Shown here: piece by piece, positions 11,855 to 22,572 of the stretch
Position numbering within the stretch: the stretch's first letter is position 1
How the letters are laid out: each line of letters opens with the position of its first letter
Assembly (NCBI GenBank): GCA_019096155.1
Contig: JAHCVI010000001.1
Location: 124,001-188,000 of the forward strand
Length of the DNA stretch: 64,000 bases
Source: Staphylotrichum longicolle
Taxonomy: Eukaryota; Ascomycota; Sordariomycetes; Sordariales; Chaetomiaceae
Reading direction: 5' to 3'
Translations under genes and position numbers: made by a program
Notes under the pieces: generated by a model
Databases searched by the model: none
What the model saw: the letters and a program-made list of their open reading frames with translations, nothing else
What the model was told of the DNA's origin: nothing

Positions 11855-13933
11855 GTGTCGATTCCTCGTCTCGCCAGAGGAGCGCGACATGTTGTTTGAG
11901 ACTGCACTCAACGGTGTGTATTATTAATAATCTTGGTGGCATTTTCCTTTTTTGCGATGCATCTTGCATGTTCTGGCGTTGGGATTCTAAAGTTTGGTTG
12001 GGTCTGGCCTGGTTGGTTTGGGTTTTGGTATGGCGGTTGGGGCAGACTTGATATCAGACTGTATCTTGAATGGCCACCGCGTCTCATGGGTTGTGGCGTT
12101 TTGGCAGCGGACATGGGGATACAGGGCGCGTTGCATTGGGATTTGCTTCAATTGCAGAATCAAGTGTCGTGACACTGAGCTGTGCACTTATGAGCCAATG
12201 GTCAGGGTTTTGAGTCTGGCGGGCTGGACGAGGGAACGAAGCGGAGAGTCTGGGTTTGGTGGTCGGACATGGTCGAGCAGGGTCGCAAATGATCTCAATA
12301 GCGGGGTCATTCGGCGACCATTGATGGGTGGACAGCGTATCCCTAGAAGGAGCCATTGCCACTCATGCGTCCGTGTGGTGATAGCGAAAGGATAAAAGCC
12401 AAATGTCAGCGATGATGTTCGCTCGAGCACAGCCTTGTTGTTTTGGTTGTGATTCAGTGTGGTGATGATTCTGTGTGTTTTGAGCAATCTTGTACAACCT
12501 TGCTGTTTTGGGGGTGTGGTGATGATTCTGTGTGGTGATGATTCTGTGTGGTGATGATTCTGTGTGGTGATGATTCTGTCTGTACTGTGTAATGTTGGAG
12601 ATAACTACCTGGTATTCTGATGTGGTGTTTACGCATACAGAAGTTGGGCTCAGATTGCATTTTTGTGCCATTGTTGGTTGGTTTCTGCACCTTCGCTTGC
12701 GGGGGACATCCTATGTAAGCAACGCCTTGATGGAAGGTGTGCTTGTCTCGCTGTCTTGTCAGTCGGGCGGGGGTCTACCTGTCACGAGGCATATCGGTGA
12801 CAAATTCACATTTTTCCTCTGCGTGTCGTGGTGGTGGTGGTGGCTTTGGTTTGGGTTGTGTTTGCTTTGGACAGGTTAAGTGCTGTTCAGGGGTCGGTAC
12901 ATAAGAGGACTCTTGAGCTTTCCCACCATGAGGGAGGGAGTGAGTGAGTGGGTGCGGGTGGAACTGAGGGAGAAATGAAATGGGATGTGCTGACTCCTTC
13001 CTCTGTCTCCGCTCATTTTCTTGTTTCTTTTTTTTTTTTTTTTTTTGTTGTGTTTTTAATATATTTCTTTTCTTTTCTTTTTTTTCTGCCGCCCCTAAAA
13101 TGACAGTGAAATCGTGCCAGCGGTTCAGATTGGTTGCCTCCTACCTTGGGTTTGCTTACTGACAGTCGGCGGAAGAGTAAAAGCCACGTACATATAAGTA
13201 TATGCCTGATCCCACCGAGATGTTCGCTGACTGTGGGTGAGAGAAACTCTCCGAATCCAACCCAAGTCTTTGCGTGTCTTCTCGTTATTGTGCCTTCACT
13301 CCTGTCTCGATAGACTGAGTCGAAGATGTCGCCACTGGCTTCATGGATGGATGAACTGGGAGACGTCGGTTTAGCCAAGTAACGTCACGCCACGCCATGC
13401 CAGGCAGCACATTCGGTCTCTCGTCGGGTTGTGTGTGTTTGGGTTAATAGCAGACACCGGCAGAGAGTGACGTGGCATTCACAACTGACTTGCAAGTCAA
13501 AGTTTTAGGGTTGAGGACTCGGTCTGGTATATCAGTGTCAAAGGAGAGACTCAAGTGTGATACGACGGGTATATATGTATCTGTCCCACAGACCCAACAC
13601 CACTTATCCAACAAGTCAGGTATGTAAGGTAACTAACATATCTCGCCGTGCCATGTCATGCCATGCCATGCCATCCCTATCCAGAATGCCTCATGTAAAA
13701 CTTCATAGATCGTTTCCCTCCCAATCCCTCGTCTATCCAATCCCACCCACCGATACCCAACTCCTCATCAACCCAACCCATTCATGACATGACTGATGAA
13801 TATGATATGATATGACAGCCGATGAACCACCCAGGCCGGTTCCCAAAGAACCCCAAAATGCAACCGAAAATAAACGCCATCATCTCATCTTGTCCCAGAT
13901 CAAAATAAAGAGGAGCAAAAGTAAGAAAGATCA
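11855..13933. other. Convergent intergenic region
   Basis: This holds the presumed 3' untranslated regions of the cyclin (+) and the arrestin (-). It is richer in G/T on the + strand than its surroundings and contains a 16-base minisatellite (12457-12577), a run of 19 T at 13028-13046 and a short CCATG pentamer repeat near 13650-13674. No coding frame is supported. Confidence 0.7.
12457..12577. repeat. 16-base minisatellite, unit gtgtggtgatgattct
   Basis: Four perfect head-to-tail copies occupy 12514-12577. A fifth identical copy lies apart at 12457-12472, separated by 41 bases of unrelated sequence. Perfect identity of the copies suggests recent slippage or unequal exchange. It lies in the 3' flank of the cyclin gene. 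Confidence 0.9.
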
Positions 13934-16900
13934 TCACTCTGGACTACCGCCCCTCCTCCTCAACACACCCGCCATATCCAGCCTCACAACAGGTCGTTCA
14001 ATCTCCAAGCTCCGACTCGGCACCAGCCGCCCGCCGGGCGTGCGCGGGTTCGCCACGTTGACCCTCCCGCGGCGGTGCAGCCTCGCCCGCCCGTCTTCGT
14101 CCGCGCTGTCCGACGCCGACGACGACGAGTCATCGTCTCCGACATGCGGCAGCGGCTCCTCCTCACCCTCAGCGGGGGTCTCAGGACCACTGCCGTCACG
14201 CGGCAGGTTGGGTAGGGAGTTGGCCAGGTGGCTGAACGGATCAACGTCAGCATTCTCCGCCGTCCCCGTCCCCGTCCCCGTCCTTGGATCAGACACGGGT
14301 GGCTGCACCGACGCCGGTGGTTCCGCCGTCTCCGTCTCAGTCTCCGTCTCCGTCCCGGGCCCGATTGTGCCCGCATCACTGCTCCCGCTTTCCGACGTCC
14401 GGCCACCTCTCCCGCTGAGAGGAGTAGCAGGAGGAGGAGGAGTAGCAGACGCGGGCGCAGGCGATTCGCCGCCGCTCCCGTTTGCGCCATGCGACATCCC
14501 TTCATACACCGCCAGCCGCGCAAAGTAGTCGGCCAGCCCGTCCACGCTGGGTGTGCCGACAATCATGTCGTAGTTGGGCGGCGGCGTCTGCAGCGGCAGC
14601 GACGGGGGCGGCTCGTCCGCGTCAAACGCGGGCGGGTTGTGCGAGGGTTGGCGGAGGAGGTGGATGGGCCGCGGTTCCTGGTCGACGGGCGTGCACGTCT
14701 CGGGGCTGGCCCGGGCCGACGCGGCGTGGAGGTGGGCGGCTTGCGGGAGGGCGGGGAGGGCCGCCCCGCCGAGCAAGGGGGACGGCGTGTCGAGGCGGAG
14801 GCGGCGGCCGTTGAGGCCGAGAATGTCCTCTTCGACGAGGGTGAGCGGGCGGGCGCTGCTGGCGGGGCCGAGGGGTTGGGCGTCCCGGCAGCCGCAGGAC
14901 ATTTGCTGGCGCTGCTCGGGCACGGGGCCGTCGCTGCCGGTGTACTGCGGCAGGGCGGTGTTGGCCTGGGTGGCGCGGCAGTTGAGCACGGTGAAGGGGC
15001 TGTCGATGCTGATTTCAAAGTGCCGCCGTCGCTTGCCCGCGGGATCTTCGGGGTCGGCGCGCGAGATGCGCATGACAATCTGTCTGGGGTCAGAGGGTCG
15101 AGTTCTTGGGACGTTGAGAGAGGGGTGTGTGTGAGAGCTTACCTTGATCCAGTGGAAAACATTGACGTTTTTCCAGCTACAATCTGGATGGAGTCGCAGC
15201 GTCTTGTCGCGTGCCATCATCTCGCACGTGGGAAGCTGGACGTTCATTTCCATCTCAGTGCTCCCCCAGAAGCTCTCAAGACCGAGGTCCAGATCACCCA
15301 AGAGGTTATCGCTGGGCTCTGGTAACGGGGCGGGCGATCCGTGGCTCCTGGCCGCGTCCCTCAGCCTGCGGTGCGCGGCCGTCCGCCGGGCCTCCTCTCG
15401 CTGCCGTGGCTCCAGCTCGCCGCCGCATAATACACGCACGTCGCTGGTGGCGAACTGCCTGTCGAGCGGCTTGCCGGCGGCTTTCTCGAGCAAGAGGATC
15501 TTGCGACCAGGGTCTTTGCGCGTCACATGGCGGTCGTTGGTCCAATACTCGATGTTTTCAGTCACAAACACCTTGAGCTTGTGAACCTGGACCTTGGCGA
15601 GGGGCGTGAGTTTGAAGGCAATGGGTATCCTCCCTCCTATGGGGAAGCTCTTGCCGGAAATGATTATGTCGTAGTGCAGTTGGTCCTCCCAGTGCCGACT
15701 GATGGAGATTGGCTCAACCGTCTCCAGCGACATCTGGTCGGGCAGGCGGACGATTGTCACTTCTTTGCTGCCGTGGAGGTTCGGCTTGAACGCACCCGCC
15801 CGCTCCACCGTCGTCTCGAGGTCCCAGCGGACGGAACCATACTGGAGCTTTGCAGTCTCCAGCTGGTTGTGGTCGATGGGCAGCTCAAAGGAGTACTCGT
15901 AGGTGCCCGGGCGGAACACCTTGTACCCCTTGGCTTGGACCTGATTGATGAGGGGCGAGTCGGCCTTGCCAAAGCTCCGCGACTGGACCGACTGCAGAGA
16001 CAGCCGCTTGTACTCTTTGGCGGTCAGGGTGCCGCGGTTCTTGCCGAGAATGTGCAGGGAGCCGTTGGAGGACGTGGGCTGCAGCGCGCCCGTGGGGCTG
16101 GTAGCCTTGTGAGAGTAGGTGCATTGGCTGCCGTATTCGGTGTCCCACATCTCTTGGTGCATGGCGTGGAAAAAGACGAGGGACTGGGTCGGGAGGGTCT
16201 GTTCTTCGTGCAATTCTGTCTTGTGAGGCGGGATGCCCTCGGGCCATTCTGTCCTCGCTTTGCCGACGAGCTTCAACGTCACAGACTTGATCTTGACGTT
16301 CTTGGAAACGTTCAGCTGCAGCTTGCCGCGAAGGAGGGCGCTCGTGGTTTGGCCTCCGCGGCGGGTGTGGTGGTCGTGGTCGAAACCGGACAGGAAGACG
16401 TTTGGTTCGGCGAGCAGGATCGAACAGGTCAAGCCGCTGCCCGACGCCACCGGTTTCTGGACCTCCGAGACGGATGAGCTCATCATGGCCTTTGCCGACC
16501 GCATCGACATCACGCTGTTCCGGTTCGAGTTCACCACCCTGGCAGTGGGCCGTGGAAGATGGACCGTGGCGCCCGTCATGTTGGACTGCTCGGTAGCGGT
16601 AACTGGCTCAGTAACTGGGTTCTGGACAACAATCGGTTCGGCCGCCGTTGGTTCGAGCCGAGAAAACCTGCGGGCAAAGCTGATGAAGCTGGTCGGCCGA
16701 GACTGGTTTCCTGCGGATGGGGTGGCCGTTACGGTAGGTGACGGTTTCGTGGTGATGGAGAAGGCGGCGAAAATCTTGTCGAGGACCTTGACGACTTTCT
16801 CGCTACCCGGGGGAAGGGATCGCAGCGACCGCCTCTTTTCCTGCTTCTCACTGAGTTCCTTCTCTATCCTCCTCCGTTCCTTCTCTTCCCTCTTCCGCTC

Positions 16901-17215
16901 CTTGGCTTCCTTCTTCTGCTTCTTCTTTCTCTCTTTCTTCTCGCGCTCCGAGGTTTTCCGTTTCGGCGAATCCGGCGAAGAGCTGGACGAACCTGGGCGC
17001 AGGTCGTGCGGCACGAAGCCGGGTGGGTACGAGACGATGTGAATGGAGTGCGGGCGGCGCTGGCGGGGTTCGATCAGCGGTGCCGGGAAGTGTTCGGGGT
17101 CGGCACGGCGCCTGCGGTCGGCCGGGCGTCTTGGCGAGTAGTAGACGGAGCCGTGGGCCGAGGAAAAGTATGGAGGGGGACGTAGTCGGTCGTGTTCCGG
17201 ACCTGCGCAAGGCAT
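13934..17215 (-). CDS. Alpha-arrestin, CreD/Rod1-type ubiquitin-ligase adaptor
   Basis: Arrestin-related adaptors recruit Rsp5/HulA-type HECT ligases to membrane transporters through PY motifs. The model is two exons, 17215-15143 and 15079-13934, giving 1072 residues. The single 63-base intron (15080-15142) has GTAAG, a CTGAC branch and CAG, and is in frame without a stop. The ATG at 17215 has a near-ideal GCCGCCATG context. Features in order: a PPPY motif at residues 13-16, a highly basic Lys/Glu segment at about 85-150, arrestin-N from about 262, arrestin-C from about 455, and a disordered tail containing LPQY and PPNY. It is about 450 residues longer than Aspergillus CreD. A possible upstream intron (donor 17874, acceptor 17203) would remove this ATG, so the N-terminus is uncertain. 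Confidence 0.85.
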   Translation of the reverse strand: MPCAGPEHDRLRPPPYFSSAHGSVYYSPRRPADRRRRADPEHFPAPLIEPRQRRPHSIHIVSYPPGFVPHDLRPGSSSSSPDSPKRKTSEREKKERKKKQKKEAKERKREEKERRRIEKELSEKQEKRRSLRSLPPGSEKVVKVLDKIFAAFSITTKPSPTVTATPSAGNQSRPTSFISFARRFSRLEPTAAEPIVVQNPVTEPVTATEQSNMTGATVHLPRPTARVVNSNRNSVMSMRSAKAMMSSSVSEVQKPVASGSGLTCSILLAEPNVFLSGFDHDHHTRRGGQTTSALLRGKLQLNVSKNVKIKSVTLKLVGKARTEWPEGIPPHKTELHEEQTLPTQSLVFFHAMHQEMWDTEYGSQCTYSHKATSPTGALQPTSSNGSLHILGKNRGTLTAKEYKRLSLQSVQSRSFGKADSPLINQVQAKGYKVFRPGTYEYSFELPIDHNQLETAKLQYGSVRWDLETTVERAGAFKPNLHGSKEVTIVRLPDQMSLETVEPISISRHWEDQLHYDIIISGKSFPIGGRIPIAFKLTPLAKVQVHKLKVFVTENIEYWTNDRHVTRKDPGRKILLLEKAAGKPLDRQFATSDVRVLCGGELEPRQREEARRTAAHRRLRDAARSHGSPAPLPEPSDNLLGDLDLGLESFWGSTEMEMNVQLPTCEMMARDKTLRLHPDCSWKNVNVFHWIKVSSHTHPSLNVPRTRPSDPRQIVMRISRADPEDPAGKRRRHFEISIDSPFTVLNCRATQANTALPQYTGSDGPVPEQRQQMSCGCRDAQPLGPASSARPLTLVEEDILGLNGRRLRLDTPSPLLGGAALPALPQAAHLHAASARASPETCTPVDQEPRPIHLLRQPSHNPPAFDADEPPPSLPLQTPPPNYDMIVGTPSVDGLADYFARLAVYEGMSHGANGSGGESPAPASATPPPPATPLSGRGGRTSESGSSDAGTIGPGTETETETETAEPPASVQPPVSDPRTGTGTGTAENADVDPFSHLANSLPNLPRDGSGPETPAEGEEEPLPHVGDDDSSSSASDSADEDGRARLHRRGRVNVANPRTPGGRLVPSRSLEIERPVVRLDMAGVLRRRGGSPE

Positions 17216-20200
17216 GGCGGCCGGGTTAGACGGGAAAGCCAATCGTAACGGCAGCATGCAGACGGGAGTGGCGGGGGTGGGCCGGGGACGGGCATCGCTC
17301 AGGCTTGGCCAGGGGCAAAGTATGGGGAAGCGGCTTGGGCAGGGAGGAAGAAGGGTGATATCGCGTGGTGGTGGTTGGGGGAGGAAGGTAGGACAAGCGC
17401 TTAACACACAGCAGCCGGGCATAAAGAAACTCGAAATGTCTTCAGGGCCAAACAGGCCGAGCCCGGAGGACGAGGCAGCACTGAAGGCCGGGACTGGCTG
17501 GAGCGTGTGGCCTGCGACGGCCTGATGCTGGCGAGAAATGAGGTGCAATGCGTCGGCGGCCGCTGGAGAGGATACCCATCGATGCGCGCTGTCGTCAGGT
17601 GGGCCAGACTGGTGATGCTGGAGAGGCAGCGCCATGACGGACAGGCATGGTGGCAGTTGCGCCTGCGTCAAGGGGGGAGGGGGGGAAGGGGTGATGGCTG
17701 GACTCCAGCTGGGAAGATGGGTGTTTGACCGTCTCAACGGGGCCAGGTGTGGACTGTGGACAGCACAGAGGGCCGAGAGACGGGAGAGGCAAGGGTGTGT
17801 TGGAGAGCGCACAGGCAGCGGAGAAGATGAAAACGGCTTGCGGAGGACGACGGATGCGGTAGGGAAGCACGTACCTTTTGCGCCTGAATCATATCAGCCC
17901 CATTATTATTACTCAGGTATGTTGTTGATTGCTGTTCAACTGCGTTTGTTCTTCCCGGTTGTTTGTGTCTCGGGAGCACGCAGTCGGGGTCTCGAAGCGT
18001 CGGTGACGTCGGTCTAGAACAAGGCGATGGAATGTGCGGCGCGCTCCGTGGTATATATGGGACACGGAGGGATGAGATACCTCAAAGAGCCAACTGAGGT
18101 CAGAACCGAGTGGGCCGTCCGAGTGCGGCCAACAACTGGATGCGGCGTCGAAAGATCTCGATGCAGTGCCGCGCGCATGCGGGTTTCCGTGTGCGGCGTG
18201 TGCCGTGTACCGTGCAGAAAAATGGGCGTGCCAGCCGCTTGGGATCGATCGCGAGGGCGACTCAGGGAGGTCAGGATGGCTGTTTGCGAATCGAAACTGT
18301 CCAGGCCCGTCTGTAGCGGCTACCGGCGGCAGGGTGGAAGGGATGCGTGGTCGAGTCTGGGAGCGCTGGGTGCCAGAAAGAGCGCTGGAATCGGATGGTG
18401 GTGTCAAAGCGTTGCTGCTAAGGGATGCGGTTGTTCATGCGCCGCGAGGGGGCGAACGGTTGCGGAGGGAGAGGTCGGGTGGGGAGTGGGAAGAACTCGA
18501 AACACGCAGTTTGGAATCACTCGTTGATATTGCACACGCAAAAGCCAGTGCGGCAGGCAAAAAAGCAAAAAAATGAATAATCCAAAATCTCAGGTGGTCA
18601 TTATGGGATAGAGATGGCACAGTGCTGAGTCGGCAGACCCAGAAAGCTCCAAGCAAGGACCCAAGAAAGGCGCTAGGGATTGGCAAGAATGGGCAGTTCT
18701 TTGCCATGATCTGCGCCTCCAGCGGAGCGATGATGTATTTTTTGACTGCGGACCCCTGCCCCTTCCTCGCCCTTCAACACGGGTCCCGCAGAAAGTTGGA
18801 GGCGCCCGTGGTGGGGTAATAAGGTGTGGCCAATCACATGCTGCGGCGTGAGTGCTGGCCCACGAGCTCCACCTTCCGCCCAGCTCCGTCAAACAATCGA
18901 ACCTTCCTTTGATGTTGGCTGCAGGGTGCATGTGATTGGCGAACCCGAAGCGCTGCCGAGTTCAGTTCCTTCCCGCCAGGTGAGTAAGCCTTCGTAGACA
19001 AAGAAACAACAGGAAAGTACGGAAATAATTCGCAGCCCGATCTCACCGTTTGAACTGCGCCGCAAGCGACACGAGCGAGCTTCCTTGTGTGGCTCCAAGG
19101 CAAAGCGAAACGCCGGCCGGTCCTTCAAATGTGCCAACTTCAAGGCACAGCACAGCCAACTTAGCGCCACGCGAGGTCCCTTGGGTGCCAACCAGCCAGC
19201 TCTCAGACCAGCCTGACCCAGCAGTGAGCACCAAACCGGTATCCAAGGGATTTCCACAGACTCTTTCAATGGGCGAATCAGCATCTTGCAATTGGACAGT
19301 TCACAGTCCCCGATCCAGAATCCACCGAGTCCAAAGTTGCATCGGCCGGAACCGTTGGAAAGCATTGGGGCCGGTCTCGCCGTGCCGAAGCCGAGCCATG
19401 GTCCAAAGGGTTGAGTGTCGAATGGCTCGGAGATGCTCGTCTTAACTCGGGCTTCCCAGCGAGGGTCATGGGATTGCCGGGAGAGCCCCGATTGCACGCA
19501 TGACACCTGAATAATCCACCACTCCGTTCGCTCAAATTGCTCGATCGATCCGAACTAGCCGCGACCGCTCCCATTTGTTGACAGAAATTGCAGAAACAAG
19601 TTGATACGAAGCTGTTGGAGGCAAACACCGTCAACTCTACGCAGCTGTGCTTGCGAGATGACAGCGACGGGCAACAGTCACAGAGACAACTCAATGAACG
19701 ACAGGGAATGCGGGCCAAGCTCGGCAATCTGCAAGCGAGGCGACTTGACGTCATTGCGTAGTGGGGTTCCCCACACCCACGCAGCGAGCTCTCAGGGCGT
19801 CTCAACGAAACGCGTCAACGCGTTACGAGGCTCAGACACACTTCACACTGTCGGAATCCTGTATCAGGCGACCAGAAACAAGATGGGTCTCGAAGCTAGC
19901 TTCAGATCAAGATCAGCCCACACCGACATTTTCTTTGGAGTAGGGCTTCCGCGGCCCGACGGAAAAAGGCTTGTTTTTGCTGCGTGAGGGACACGCAACC
20001 CACCTTGCCCACCACAGCCCGCCTCGACCACCCCTAGGCCCGCCCATGACAAGACCCTGAATGGTCCACGGTGTGCACGTGGACAACACAGTCTCAATGA
20101 CAGTACCAGGGCATATCTCGGCGTTTAACCTCTTTCAAAGTTTACACTATGCCCTTCGCCACTACGGTTCGGCGCAGGCTGGAATCATGAACAGAGCCAA

Positions 20201-21247
20201 GCGCACAGCCAGCAGTCGCGGTGTGAGTGGCCAAGAGGTGCTTACCACCTGACTGCCCGTTGTTGACTTCACGCCAAGTCATAGTCACGCCATCAGTCTA
20301 CGTGTACACAGCCCTCGAGGATACTGTGTAGCCCTCCGTCTCCCCGACCGCTGCTCTGGTCCGGTCTGAGGCCAAGGTGAGACGCAATCAAGCGGGCCGG
20401 CTAAACGAGCTGCACCTTTCAACATTAATGCCGTGCCGTACAGTACACCTGGGAGCTGAGGGAGCGTCTGACATATTAGCTCGCCACCCCCCCATTGTTA
20501 TGGAACCTGCTGCACACAGTCGGTCCTCTCCGTGTCGGAACAAGTCCCGACGCCCTGGGGGCTATGGATCCGAGCCGCTGGGACGGATTCTGTAGCCGGG
20601 AGGGACGCGAAATACATGTGTGCCTGTCGGTTTGCTATGCACACAAGTCCAGGCAGTCCGGCTGGTTGCGCAAGGGGTGATCACAGATAAAGTACTTGTA
20701 GAGATCTCAATTCGGCCCTTGTGCGAAACAGCATCGGCCCTTGAAACAAGCGCGACCCGGTGTAGCTGCCGACGTGCGTGCCGCGCTCCACCCCCACCGC
20801 GCCGGCACTAGCACCGGCACTCGGAGGGAGGCCGACGGCCTAGTGCCTGCGATGCCCAAACGGCTATTCGATGGCCGGAAGCTTGCCAAGACGAGATCTG
20901 CTGCACAATATCAATACCATCGCGACGCGAGACTCCAACGTTTTGTTTGACGGCCCTCGCCAAGTTATATCGTCGAGGCACTGACGGATCTCGTTCTCCG
21001 GAGCCGCCCCCGTCTCCACGGCCCGGTCCCACTGTTAACCGGCGCGGCCCTACAAGATGAGAGAAAGGGATACAACACCAGCCATCTCACGGCTGATGCT
21101 CTGTCATTTGCAAAGCCGTTCATTCCAGACACCAAGATTCGTGCTGGTGAGTACTGCAGTTCACACCCACACACGCCCAACATGAACCCTGCTGAGCACC
21201 AGCTGATACCCAAACCCCCCAGTAACCCCCCAGTAACCCCTGAAACC
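17216..21247. other. Divergent intergenic region between arrestin and aldo-keto reductase
   Basis: No reading frame here has recognisable content. The part next to the arrestin probably holds its leader, including a possible 5' intron from a GTACGT donor at 17874 to an acceptor at 17203. Farther out there is a TATA-like element at 18051-18058. From 18.5 to 21.2 kb I see no domain, RNA gene or repeat. Confidence 0.55.
18051..18058 (-). promoter_or_regulatory. TATA-like element upstream of the arrestin
   Basis: The sequence gtatatat lies about 840 bases upstream of the arrestin ATG and about 180 bases upstream of the candidate 5' intron donor. It could place a transcription start near 18.0 kb, on the minus strand. 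The assignment rests on sequence alone. Confidence 0.25.
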
Positions 21248-22572
21248 ATGTCCACATCACCCAACGTTCCGACCCGCCAGCTGGGGCGAGATGGCCCTAC
21301 CATCCCCCTTCTGGGTCTCGGCCTCATGGGCCTGAGCTGTGAGTCTTGTTTCCCGCCAAACACTGTCTGATGAGAACACGACGAAACTGACGCCTTTGAT
21401 CAGCCTTTTACGGGACCCCGCCTCCCGACGAGGAACGCTTCAAGCTCCTCGACCGCGCCCACGAGCTCGGGTGCAGGCACTGGGACTCGGCTGCCCTGTA
21501 TGGTGACAGCGAAGAGCTCCTCGGGAAGTGGTTCGAGCGGACGGGCAAGCGGGACGATGTGCGTTCCGCGACTTTACATTGCGGTTTCATCTGATGAATC
21601 GTGTGTGGACTGACAACCGCGGCAGATCTTTTTGGCCACCAAGTTTGGCAACTATGTCCGTCCTGATGGCGGCCGTGAGTTCAGAAACGACCCCGAGTTT
21701 ATCCGTGTCGCCGTCAAGGAAGCCCTGCGGCGGCTGAAGACGAATCGCATCGACCTGATGTACCTGTAAGCATTACTTCCTGTCTTGCACTCCGGTGTAG
21801 GGTAAGGGTTGGTCTGGTTCTGACAGATGGTTTTTCTAGCCACCGCATCAGCGGCAAGACGCCCATCGAGGACGTCATCGAGACCCTCAAGGAGTTTGTC
21901 CTGTAACGTCCCCCTCGCTCGCCCATCTCCCTCCTCCCTTCCACAAATCCTCTCTTCAAACTAACACCTTCCCCCCCGGGCGCCAGCGCCGGCCAGATCC
22001 GCTACATCGGCCTCTCCGAGTGCGGCGCCGACACCCTGCGCCGCGCCTCGGCCGTCTTCCCCATCCACGCCTACCAGATCGAGTACAGCCCCTTCTCCAT
22101 GGACATTGAGCAGCCCGGCGTCGACCTGCTCAAGACGTGCCGCGAGCTCGGCATCGCCGTCGTCGCCTACTGCCCGCTCGGCCGGGGCATGCTGACGGGG
22201 CAGTACACGTCGGTCGACGACTTTGCCGAGGGCGACTTCCGCCGCGCCGTGCCGCGCTTCTCCAAGGACAACTTCGGCAAGAACATGAAGCTCGTCGAGG
22301 AGATCCAGGCCATCGCCCGCCGCAAGGGGTGCACCTCGGGCCAGCTGACGCTCGCGTGGGTCATGAAGCAGGAGGGCGTGTTCCCCATCCCCGGGACCAA
22401 GAGGATCGCGTACCTGGAGGAGAACCTGGGCGCGAATGACGTGTTTGTGGGGTTGACGGACGACGAGGAGAGGGAGATCCGCGCGGCGGTCGAGAAGGCT
22501 GAGGTGCATGGCACGCGGTACCCGGAGATGATGATGGGCGGGCTGGTCAAGGATACGCCGCCAAGGGAGTGA
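21248..22572 (+). CDS. Aldo-keto reductase (AKR13/YakC-like)
   Basis: NADPH-dependent reduction of an aldehyde or ketone is expected; the substrate is unknown. Five exons, 21248-21338, 21404-21558, 21626-21765, 21840-21902 and 21987-22572, join in phase to 344 residues, a normal length for the family. The catalytic tetrad is visible: Asp58 and Tyr63 in CRHWDSAALYGDSEE, Lys88 in LATKFG and His130 in LMYLHRIS. The nucleotide-binding end shows IPIPGTKRIAYLEENLGAN. The introns are 65-84 bases with clear CTGAC/CTAAC branch sites. The ATG at 21248 fits the family N-terminus (TRQLGRDGPTIPLLGLGLMGLS); an in-frame ATG at 21182 would add 22 residues. It sits near an NmrA-like gene and a methyltransferase. 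Confidence 0.93.

Noticed and set aside
12514..12577. CRISPR-like direct repeats
   Set aside because: Copies are contiguous with no spacers, in a eukaryotic nuclear context; a simple minisatellite.
14228..15325. 365-codon + strand frame opposite the arrestin
   Set aside because: Mirror of the arrestin tail codons; Gly/Arg/Val-rich with no conserved feature, while the minus strand clearly encodes the arrestin.
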